Assembly (NCBI GenBank): GCA_034696485.1
Contig: JAQIWT010000333.1
Coordinates: 1-23,136 of the forward strand
Source of the DNA: Isohypsibius dastychi
Taxonomy: Eukaryota > Tardigrada > Eutardigrada > Parachela > Isohypsibiidae
Reading direction: 5' to 3'
Length of the DNA: 23,136 nt
In this document: positions 1 through 7,282 of the stretch, one piece after another
Layout of the letters: each line of letters begins with the position of its first letter
Position numbering within the stretch: the first letter of the stretch is position 1
Made by a program: the position numbers and the translations under genes
The notes under the pieces: model-generated
Told to the model about the DNA's origin: nothing
The model's database searches: none
What the model saw: only the letters and a program-made list of their open reading frames with translations

Positions 1-899
1 TACGAATGGAGTGCTTGTCTGACCTGTGCAATCTTCGGGTCTTCGTCATTCTGCAACAGCGTGACCCACGTTCGAATGGCCTGAAAATAATCTTGGAGGG
101 TCAACTGAGTGCCAAGTGGCATCAAAACGCGCGCTGCCGCCATGGCTAATCTGGAGGTCTCAAAGTTGGGAGAGTGCACCGTGGCCACCTTCAGAGCGCT
201 ATTGATCAGATCGGTGATTTTGTATGCACGCTCCTTGATGAACTTTTCGCGTTCCTCGGGATTTGTCATGGTCGGGGGTGGCAGCCAGGATTTATCAATG
301 ACTATGGGCTTCCCGTAGTCTAACAATACGCTTGATCTGAATTTTTCTCGATGTGTGTAGGTCAACCCAACAGGTGCAATACTCAATTTAAAATTCGGAT
401 CTTCTGCGAGTTCGACGGCTCGAAGAGCAATTCGGGCTGGACCGGTCTTCAACGGCTGCGCCAAACTGGCAGCAAATCTCGAAACTCCCTCAGGTGCGAT
501 CGCAAGACACTCACCGTTGTGCAGTGCTTGGAAGGCTGCACGATACATTTTCTCATTGTATTCACCTGCTTTGTCGCCGTGCTCCTTCGGTCGAAACACG
601 GGTACCGCACCTGATCGCTTCACAAACGAACCCCAGAAAGGCATATCCCACAGCGTGTCCTTAGCGCAAAACCTCAGTTGCCTTGGAGTATTGGCCATTA
701 GTAAGGCGGCGTCAACAAGACCATTGCCGTGGTTGAACGCAAGGATCGTAGGAACCCCATTTTGAGGTACATTGTTCACGTTGACGCACGAGACGGTCGA
801 ATAGAATCCGTTCACAAACAAGTTGAACAGTCTTGCGAACCACGGATACAGGACCGGCTCGTCGTTCGAGAACTTCGGGTCGACCGCGTTTGATGACAT
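1..899 (-). CDS. PlsC-superfamily glycerolipid acyltransferase (GPAT/LPLAT-like), 3' partial
   Basis: Likely transfers an acyl chain to glycerol-3-phosphate or a lysophospholipid in membrane glycerolipid synthesis. The frame is open from ATG 899-897 to the window edge, so about 299 codons are visible and the C-terminus is missing; an in-frame TAA lies just upstream of the ATG. Acyltransferase blocks appear in order: block I NHGNGLVDA (His57, Asp63), block II GSFVKRSG and VFRP (about 90-104), block III APEGVSR (about 135-141), and a block IV-like APVGLTY (about 175-181). The His-Asp spacing is HX5D rather than the bacterial HX4D; I recall a similar arrangement in the Sct1/Gpt2-like eukaryotic branch. 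No transmembrane helix is obvious in the visible part, though residues 20-40 are moderately hydrophobic. It is divergent from the membrane-protein gene at 1411. Family is secure; substrate is inference. Confidence 0.85.
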   Translation of the reverse strand, partial: MSSNAVDPKFSNDEPVLYPWFARLFNLFVNGFYSTVSCVNVNNVPQNGVPTILAFNHGNGLVDAALLMANTPRQLRFCAKDTLWDMPFWGSFVKRSGAVPVFRPKEHGDKAGEYNEKMYRAAFQALHNGECLAIAPEGVSRFAASLAQPLKTGPARIALRAVELAEDPNFKLSIAPVGLTYTHREKFRSSVLLDYGKPIVIDKSWLPPPTMTNPEEREKFIKERAYKITDLINSALKVATVHSPNFETSRLAMAAARVLMPLGTQLTLQDYFQAIRTWVTLLQNDEDPKIAQVRQALHS

Positions 900-1410
900 C
901 TCCCCTGTGTTTCTGGCGAATTGATAACAACAACCTTATTTGTGGGATATACGCGCTGCGGCCCTTGCGTAGGTGTCGCACCTCCTTGGATACATACCGC
1001 CGCACTGCGCCTTCTCGAGTCTGTCCCTCTCTGTGTACCTTCTTTCAAGTATTTAGCTCTCTGTGTGTTTGATGAACATCGCAGACAATTTGCGACTAGA
1101 CGCCCAAGCGTTAGTGCTCGTGCTCGTACATCGTTCATATGAGATCGTTTCTTCGTAGTGGCTCGTAAATCTTCGCCTTGTTTTGTGCGCATCTGTCTGT
1201 TTCTGTGCAAGATTTTTAGATAAATCCGAACAAGTATATTATTTTTTCTATGATTCACCTACATAATATTTGTGATTTCTGACCCAAGCGTATCCTCTTT
1301 TTTGGTTATCTATGTTTGGGACCAGAAGAGGCGAAGGGCACTGTGGCAATCTCAGTCAACACTCAACCCTAATTCGCGTGTGGCACTTTGGTACACCAGG
1401 ACAAACAAAG
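900..1410. other. Divergent intergenic region, acyltransferase / membrane protein
   Basis: About 510 bases separate two divergently transcribed genes, so both promoters presumably lie here. Short frames exist on both strands but none resembles a known protein. The part 1190-1320 is T-rich. An in-frame ATG at 1312 could extend the downstream protein by 33 residues. No clear TATA box or regulatory palindrome was recognised. Confidence 0.5.
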
Positions 1411-2226
1411 ATGGCTATTACCAACGCGCAAAAGAGCCAGCTGGGGTTCTTCCTCTTCACCGTTGTGCAGATCTTTGTGTTTCTTTACGCTCCCCAGGTA
1501 TATAAGGACCCGATGGAAGGCATCGACGGAAAACCGGACTTTGCGGCGTTGCGCTTGATCGGAACCAAAGAGATTGGTCTTATGACGATTTACTTGTCCG
1601 GAATAGTTGGCAACGATCCTCTCATTGCTTATATGACAATTGTGGGCCGGTCGTCTGTTTTACTGGTGATGCCAATGTTTGTTGTGGTGTATGGAGCGCC
1701 CATCGCTGCATTGGCTGGCGTCATTCAGGATGTCTTTGGACTCTCAGCCACTCTATACTTCTTGCAGACCGAGAAACAGGGTAAGCGGGTAGAGTCTTGG
1801 AGAATGACCGAACTTGCATCTTACTTTCCTCGCATGAGCATTCTCGCTGGAGGTGTATGGGAAGTCACCTACGGTTGGAGTCTCATGCAAAATCCAACCT
1901 CGATCGATATCATGCCGAAACCCATCTTCGGTCCACCCACGTTCATCGGAGCCAGAATGTTTGGCTACATGACGTGGCTAGTAGGACTTTACCAAATCGC
2001 AATCGCCCTATTTCCTACGCGTGACGGCACTGTTTACCTCGCTGTTGCCTTCCACCACATTTGCTTCTTCACTTTCACAACATTCGGATTGACAGCGATT
2101 ACCGGGAAGCAGTTTCGCCCTCCTATTGAGCATCTAGTTTTTGGGGCTTCTCTTTTGTTAGGCCTTGCTGCTTCTACTGCTTACAGTCGTCTTTCTGACG
2201 AGACCAAAACCGTGAAGACTGATTAG
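1411..2226 (+). CDS. Multi-pass membrane protein with two tandem internal repeats, function unknown
   Basis: A 271-residue hydrophobic protein of no family I recognise with confidence. Hydrophobic segments lie near 11-29, 50-68, 72-94, 95-118, 143-160, 180-200, 206-228 and 240-258, suggesting about eight membrane helices. The two halves are homologous with an offset of about 129 residues. KPDF (41-44), IG (50-51), G56 and MT (58-59) match KPIF (170-173), IG (179-180), G185 and MT (187-188) with identical spacing; Y26/P34 match Y154/P162. The ATG at 1411 is preferred for its aaag-ATG-g context and because the protein then begins just before the first helix. An in-frame ATG at 1312 would add 33 Arg-containing residues that could instead be a targeting peptide. 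It converges with the gene at 2408-3199. Confidence 0.85.
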   Translation: MAITNAQKSQLGFFLFTVVQIFVFLYAPQVYKDPMEGIDGKPDFAALRLIGTKEIGLMTIYLSGIVGNDPLIAYMTIVGRSSVLLVMPMFVVVYGAPIAALAGVIQDVFGLSATLYFLQTEKQGKRVESWRMTELASYFPRMSILAGGVWEVTYGWSLMQNPTSIDIMPKPIFGPPTFIGARMFGYMTWLVGLYQIAIALFPTRDGTVYLAVAFHHICFFTFTTFGLTAITGKQFRPPIEHLVFGASLLLGLAASTAYSRLSDETKTVKTD

Positions 2227-2255
2227 TGTCCAGATAGGGTGTTATTTTTAAATGT

Positions 2256-2273
2256 TTTGACCCTACGGTCAAA
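2256..2273. repeat. Short hairpin in 3' UTR of the membrane-protein gene
   Basis: TTTGACC (2256-2262), a 4-base loop CTAC, and GGTCAAA (2267-2273) form a perfect 7-bp stem 30 bases after the stop codon at 2224-2226. It lies in the 181-bp gap between two convergent genes. It could be a 3' UTR structure or simply chance. Confidence 0.45.
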
Positions 2274-2407
2274 TTTCAGGGTTCTCAATAGCAATGTGTT
2301 TACAGTGTAGCAGTTGCCTTGGGTCACTAAAGCATAACTCGTGAAATCTCTTCGATATTAACTAATTATGCATATGTTACCATAAAGAATACAAGGTTAA
2401 AAACTAT

Positions 2408-3199
2408 CTAAGTTGAGTTCGAACGAGTCTTATTCAAGGGTGCTAATGGAGCTTTTGGTAGTGATGATTTCGTGGACAAGGATTCTCCCGTCTCGATGGC
2501 TCTGAATGCTCGGATGAGGAGTTCACGACGTTCAAGTGCACCTGGTTGCTCGGGATCAGCCAAAAGCTGACAGAGATTCGCGGCTCTCGATATCGCCGCT
2601 CGTGCCTGCGACAGTAACTTCTCTTGCGCCCTCCCCTTCAGGTAGCGACTGGCGGAGGATACATTTTTTCCTAGAAGATCCTCTACCGGGTTGATATCTG
2701 TCGTCGTGGTTGATGTCGAATCGCTGTCGTAGCCGCTTTCCTTCGGCGTAAACCATCGGCTGGACGGGCTCGAGTGAGATGTGATGTCCGGGTTTTTCCC
2801 GTTGAACCGCGTAATCGCTCGCAGATGATCAAGCTGAGCAGTCAACATCTCTTCGTTTTCCCCACACGCAGTGATAAATTTCTCCGTTTCAGAACGAAAA
2901 TCATGATGCAATGAGGCTAGGGTGGTCTTGTTTGATGCAGGCTTTTTTTTCGATTTCTTCTTATTCTTACGCTTGGGCACTTCCGAGTCGCTAGACATAA
3001 CCTCCTCACTAGGAGGTGCCAAGGCGACCGGGACAGGAACTTCGAACATATGTCTTCTCGCTGCAGCCAGTGCGGCGTCATTGCCCAACATTGTCGAGCT
3101 CAACAAAACGCGTCCGACCTCACCAACATGATACCGGGAAGGAGGCTTGCTCATTCCAGCCGCAGCGGCTCGCACATTGCTTCCTTGTTGCTGGTTCAT
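2408..3199 (-). CDS. Hypothetical hydrophilic protein with putative nuclear localisation signal
   Basis: A 263-residue protein from ATG 3199-3197 that I do not recognise. The N-terminus is rich in Ala, Pro and Ser. An acidic-serine stretch (about 65-73) is followed by a basic run KRKNKKKSKKK (76-86) typical of a nuclear or nucleolar signal. Two likely helical segments follow, about 97-130 and about 188-238 (rich in Ala, Arg, Leu), separated by a Ser/Thr/Asp-rich linker near 140-170. There are no membrane segments and no catalytic motif. It is expressed opposite to the membrane-protein gene (181-bp gap) and is divergent from the nucleoporin gene 1.2 kb away. The uninterrupted frame and coherent composition favour a real, mostly disordered protein, possibly in chromatin or ribosome biogenesis; that role is only inference from the basic tract. 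Confidence 0.7.
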   Translation of the reverse strand: MNQQQGSNVRAAAAGMSKPPSRYHVGEVGRVLLSSTMLGNDAALAAARRHMFEVPVPVALAPPSEEVMSSDSEVPKRKNKKKSKKKPASNKTTLASLHHDFRSETEKFITACGENEEMLTAQLDHLRAITRFNGKNPDITSHSSPSSRWFTPKESGYDSDSTSTTTTDINPVEDLLGKNVSSASRYLKGRAQEKLLSQARAAISRAANLCQLLADPEQPGALERRELLIRAFRAIETGESLSTKSSLPKAPLAPLNKTRSNST

Positions 3200-3828
3200 C
3201 TTAGGCTCACTATTTCAGAGCAAGCGAATACGAAGGGTACAGATCGACAGACTTCGCAATAAAATAGCTAATATTTTGGCAAACGTAGATCTGCTTGGAA
3301 ATAGGTAATTCAAGATCAGGCTACGCGGCCCGATTTGAAATGCCAAAGATGACGTTTAGAAAAAGTGAAAAGTGATTACTGGCCCTCTTTGATCAAGATA
3401 ATTGTAAATGAGTCAAACCCCTAGACCAAAACAAGATTGTTGGTGCTCAGGCACCGTTAGCAACGTTGTCACCCCAGCGACAAACAACGTCAAAGACAAG
3501 AAGTCGAATCGCCGCCAAGCACCCGAACAGATTCTCCACTCGAAACCAAGACCTGCGTAGGCTCCGACATGACACACACCAGCTTTCGAGCTTTTGGCGA
3601 ACGAATGCCCGTCGCTCTTAGACCCTACCGTTCAAGCACTTATCACGAGTTCCACCTCGAATTATTCCCTGAAACTTGACCGGCCTCCGTTGAGAAGTTC
3701 CAAATGCTGTGCGAAGCGACGATGATTCGCAGGTTGTAAATTTGTGATTTAGTTTGAACTCTTTCTTGATTTATTACATAATTTGCAAAGTCCCAGAGGT
3801 ACATTTGGCTCTCCCGCTCCTTCCCGGC

Positions 3829-3899
3829 TTCCCGCCCTCCGTCATTGTCGGAATATCGTACGATCCGGCCCATTCAAATCTCAAATGGCTTGGCGGGAG
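3829..3899. promoter_or_regulatory. Pair of E2F-like GGCGGGA boxes upstream of the nucleoporin gene
   Basis: TTCCCGCC at 3829-3836 and TTGGCGGGAG at 3890-3899 are inverted relative to each other and about 55 bases apart. Each resembles the E2F/DP consensus (TTTSSCGC and its complement). They lie about 510-580 bases upstream of the ATG at 4410; the second sits in the loop and arm of the inverted repeat 3872-3907. This is motif resemblance only. Confidence 0.25.
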
Positions 3900-3907
3900 A
3901 TTTGAAT
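3872..3907. repeat. 11-bp perfect inverted repeat
   Basis: ATTCAAATCTC (3872-3882) and its exact complement GAGATTTGAAT (3897-3907) flank a 14-base loop. It is the longest perfect short-range inverted repeat noticed in the window. It could form a stem-loop in a 5' UTR or act as a protein-binding site. A GGCGGGA box is embedded at the 3' side of the loop. Confidence 0.7.
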
Positions 3908-4409
3908 TATGAATTTACAAAACAACAACTGGGAAAAGAGAGAAGAGAGGAATCCTGTTTCATCACACAATCATTAGGCAATCAAGGTTGTCGTTCGGGA
4001 GACGGAACGAGAATCAGGAAATCTCAACCGCCACAACCATCCGGAGGACGTGAGAGTTACCCGAAGCTGGACGGAGGAAACTCGTGGGCTTCATGTATGT
4101 CGCAGTTAGATTCACCACGCAGGCATAGTAGAGGCCTCTCTAGTACTCCCAAGTACTGTCGTCATCTTACGGGCTCGACCCGGAGTCGAACGTCGTCTAC
4201 GCGGGTCAGTCGATGTGGAGGCATTGCAACCCGAGATTTCTCACCCCAGACGTGTCCCGATATCCGTAGCATCTGTGTCGCGCTTCTATAGTTCGGTAAT
4301 CGTTCTCTCGCTGTTGCTGGGCCGTTTTGAAACGTAGGCTTGATCGGGGTGTTTGCAATTGTCTAAATTATAGTTGAAGTGCAAAGTTTGTTCGAGGCGC
4401 AAGAAAAAG

Positions 4410-7088
4410 ATGGACGGCGACACAACGATAAATTTCTTTTTTGGTTCGACGAGCAATATCACCAAAGGCAGGCATAGCGATGCAACATTCACAACAAAAT
4501 TGCGTTTTGACACCGACTTATCCTTCGTTCAGGATGAAGAATCATTCACACATCTTCAGGATGGCGAATTACCCAACGAGGTCGGGGTCATGGAGCAACC
4601 GAGTGAATTGGGTGGAAACCCTATGATACCATTTGTGGACGACGAGCCACCGTCGCTCGAGTCCAACGAACACGAAAGGTTTGCGAGTTCCCTTCGCGGA
4701 ATGGAAAGGTTTTGGCGAGATGAACAATATTCGAACGCACTGAGCAATTTAGTCGCAGCAAACTACGCGCATCTTGTTGTATTGATCACTATGCAGTCTT
4801 TAAAGGAAGGGAACGATGACAGAGGAATTGCTTGGCTTCGAAGGGAGCGAGATACATGGACACTTATAGAATTACTCAGAGGGAGTAAGATGGCGTCTCA
4901 GCCGACAGCAAAGGTCTTGGGCGCTCTGACGGACCGCGAGGTATTGGACTTTGAAGTCTCCCGTTCTCCACATGCGCAGGTTCTGCACACTCTAGTACGA
5001 TGGTGTCACTTGAGTGTGGCCGAAAAGGTTCCATCTGATGACAAGTTGCTTGGTGTTGAAATTCAGAAACGTTTAGGATCCTGCGAGGATGCATTTGATG
5101 ATCCGGCGGTGGCACAGACTGTTTATGCGGCGATAAGAGCGGGAGCCTACTACCAGGTCGTGAGGACGCCAGAGTCTGAGCAGATGGAGGAGCGGTTGAG
5201 GTCGATGGTTAACGAAAACCATCATATATTATGGCGTTTGGTAAGCTTCAATGGAGGAAAACCCTTTGACGTTGTGAGCAGGGTCGATAGGGAGGGCAAT
5301 CCCCATCGAGCGTCTTGGAAACTCGCATGTGCGAACCTAGCATCCCAAAATGGGGCGAGCGAGGAAGAGCGCAGAGTGTACTCTATTTTGAGCGGGATAA
5401 CCCAACCGCAGTACCCTGAAGTGGAGGATTTGTTGTTTTCATCTTTGAGAAGTCTGATGGAACAATGGTCAGACAAAGTGCTGCATCGTCACCACGTTGC
5501 TTGTGAGCAACTTGTGAGGGGCAGGACGCGAGGCGAAGCCGACTCTGAGAGCGAGAGGGATCTGCTAGCCCAGGCTGAATACGATTTCAAAATCGAATTG
5601 AAAAATCTCATTGTTGAAACCGTGCGACAGGCTTTTAATAAGAAGCCGCAGCATCAAGACAAAAGGAAGAAACAGAAAGTAGGAGAAGGCGGCGAGTTTT
5701 TCCAGAGGATCCAGTTGGATCTAATTTCAGAAAGCCCCCTGGAAGGTTTATTCGAGAGGGAATCATCTCTGCAACAGGAAAACGACCGCGATAAATTATC
5801 GAAATTGAGATTTCTGGCTCATCTCGCCGTCTATGCATATATGTCTACATTTGTTGACCAGTCGCGGTCGACACTTCCCATTGGCCAAGTATCACATGCG
5901 CTCAAGGATAAAGTCGTTAAACTGTACATGGACGCACTCACGTCGTCTGGTAAGAAGGAGTTTGACTTGGTTGCTCACATTACGCCCTACTTGAATTTTC
6001 TCACAGAGGAGGCCGACAAAGATGTTTACGTGGAACGCGCTTTGGTAGCAACGACTACTGCTTGGCCGGATGACGCCAGGCTAAAGTTTATAAGAGATGT
6101 TCGATCAAGGTTTATCGACCAAGCAAGACTGAACGATTTACTCTCCAAATTGAGATCAAGTTCATTCGAAGTATCCAATGTCGAGTCGAAAGAATGCGAG
6201 CAGAGGAGGCGCAAGTCTCTACCTTTAGAGATTGCCGATGCGTCATACTGGCGAGCTCTCTGGATTGAAGTCGAAATGTTTAGATGGTGCATCCTGGACG
6301 GCGACGTGGACTTGATAATCTATGCTGGGAATGAACTTGTGAGGCTATCAGTGCAGAGATATCTAAATGAGTCGGATGCTTCAAAGCGGGCGCTTGATTG
6401 GAAATTAGGCGAGTGCGTTCTTGGACTCATCGGGGACTTTCCCGCAATAGAGCACACGACGAAAAGACAAGAGATGGCAGAATTTGGCGCATGGCATAGA
6501 GCATTCCTCGCTTGGAAAAGTCTGGCCATGCTCGAGGCGCAGCTAGAGGAGATTAGCGCAACATCGAATTGGTATGAGCGTCAGATAGCAATGATTGGAG
6601 AGAGGGACCCAACCGGGAGGAGGGAGCTTGTTCATGCAAGAGATCAAGACATTGACAGATGGACAGCGGAGGACGACGTGCTTGGCGACCACAATCAAAA
6701 TGTTTGTTGGTTGGCGAATGTTTTGAGGGAAGATCTAGCGACTTGCCTTCGGATGGATTTTCCTCCTTCTGAAAGAATTCAATTGCGAGACAAATTTGTT
6801 GGTAAACTCGTAGAGGAAACGTTTCGGACACTCGCTCAATCCGCCAAGGAGACAACTAGGCTTAGACATCTTGCGCAAAAGGCTGGTTTGACCAGGATTC
6901 ATCGAAATATCATCAAGTTAAGCGACGCAGTGGCTTTGGAAACCGTTAAGCGCATGGGAAGGGATGGCGAGTTGGACATGTTCAGGGAGCAAACCAAAGC
7001 TGTTCTTCATGCTGTGGCAAGTTCCGCCAAAGCCCTTTTAACGTTCACAGATACGCCAGTCCGATACGCTTTTCTTGATGATGCATAA
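4410..7088 (+). CDS. NUP84: Nup84/Nup107-family nucleoporin
   Basis: Structural subunit of the Y-shaped Nup84/Nup107-160 complex that scaffolds the nuclear pore. The product is 892 residues, close to animal Nup107 (about 925) and longer than yeast Nup84. It is almost entirely alpha-helical, without membrane segments. Family resemblance is clearest at GNPHRASWKLAC (about 295-306) followed by a Tyr-containing LSG turn and a VEDLL segment, which parallel the conserved GNPxRxxWKxxC...YxxLSG region of Nup107. A helical repeat beginning LVAHITPYL (about 520) and a C-terminal region with an AFLAWKSL helix also fit. The N-terminal 90 residues are acidic and low-conservation; a lysine-rich insert lies near 417-430. 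The ATG at 4410 is chosen because the frame upstream has only non-ATG starts, and the context aaaaag-ATG-g is good. It converges with SelO, 194 bp between stop codons. Confidence 0.86.
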   Translation: MDGDTTINFFFGSTSNITKGRHSDATFTTKLRFDTDLSFVQDEESFTHLQDGELPNEVGVMEQPSELGGNPMIPFVDDEPPSLESNEHERFASSLRGMERFWRDEQYSNALSNLVAANYAHLVVLITMQSLKEGNDDRGIAWLRRERDTWTLIELLRGSKMASQPTAKVLGALTDREVLDFEVSRSPHAQVLHTLVRWCHLSVAEKVPSDDKLLGVEIQKRLGSCEDAFDDPAVAQTVYAAIRAGAYYQVVRTPESEQMEERLRSMVNENHHILWRLVSFNGGKPFDVVSRVDREGNPHRASWKLACANLASQNGASEEERRVYSILSGITQPQYPEVEDLLFSSLRSLMEQWSDKVLHRHHVACEQLVRGRTRGEADSESERDLLAQAEYDFKIELKNLIVETVRQAFNKKPQHQDKRKKQKVGEGGEFFQRIQLDLISESPLEGLFERESSLQQENDRDKLSKLRFLAHLAVYAYMSTFVDQSRSTLPIGQVSHALKDKVVKLYMDALTSSGKKEFDLVAHITPYLNFLTEEADKDVYVERALVATTTAWPDDARLKFIRDVRSRFIDQARLNDLLSKLRSSSFEVSNVESKECEQRRRKSLPLEIADASYWRALWIEVEMFRWCILDGDVDLIIYAGNELVRLSVQRYLNESDASKRALDWKLGECVLGLIGDFPAIEHTTKRQEMAEFGAWHRAFLAWKSLAMLEAQLEEISATSNWYERQIAMIGERDPTGRRELVHARDQDIDRWTAEDDVLGDHNQNVCWLANVLREDLATCLRMDFPPSERIQLRDKFVGKLVEETFRTLAQSAKETTRLRHLAQKAGLTRIHRNIIKLSDAVALETVKRMGRDGELDMFREQTKAVLHAVASSAKALLTFTDTPVRYAFLDDA

Positions 7089-7137
7089 ATTCCTGATCAT
7101 TCTCAAATCCTACCGTTCTAGTGTGCAGGATTTAGAT

Positions 7138-7143
7138 TTTATT
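7138..7143 (-). terminator. Possible polyadenylation signal for SelO
   Basis: TTTATT on the plus strand reads AATAAA on the minus strand, about 140 bases past the SelO stop codon in the convergent gap with the nucleoporin gene. This is the canonical hexamer, but its use is not shown. Confidence 0.3.
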
Positions 7144-7282
7144 TTCCCCTCCTACTTGGTAAACACTCAACTGTTTACTCGTCAGGTTAGGAATAGTTTG
7201 TGATTACAGCAGCTATAGTTAAACCTTGCTCGGCGAGCATGGTCAGACAAACATTCGACTTTACAACGCAGACCATCACACA

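Larger units (their letters stand above)
3200..4409. other. 1.2-kb intergenic region upstream of the nucleoporin and the orphan gene
   Basis: Divergent promoter region without a convincing gene. The open frames within it lack suitable ATG starts or any family resemblance. It contains several small structures: a 5-bp hairpin GGTGC-TCAG-GCACC at 3442-3455, the 10-bp palindrome ATCGTACGAT at 3855-3864, an 11-bp inverted repeat at 3872-3907, two GGCGGGA-type boxes, and two AGTACT hexamers separated by CCCA near 4142-4157. A non-coding RNA cannot be excluded, but no tRNA or snRNA signature was found. Confidence 0.5.

Noticed and set aside
4165-4200. Possible minus-strand tRNA T-arm (GAGTCGAAC on the plus strand)
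   Set aside because: The loop consensus fits, but the flanking 5-base arms do not pair and no acceptor, D or anticodon arm could be built around it.
3845-4291. 148-codon plus-strand frame upstream of the nucleoporin
   Set aside because: It opens with a non-ATG codon, has no ATG until late, shows no protein family pattern, and spans the inverted repeat and promoter region.
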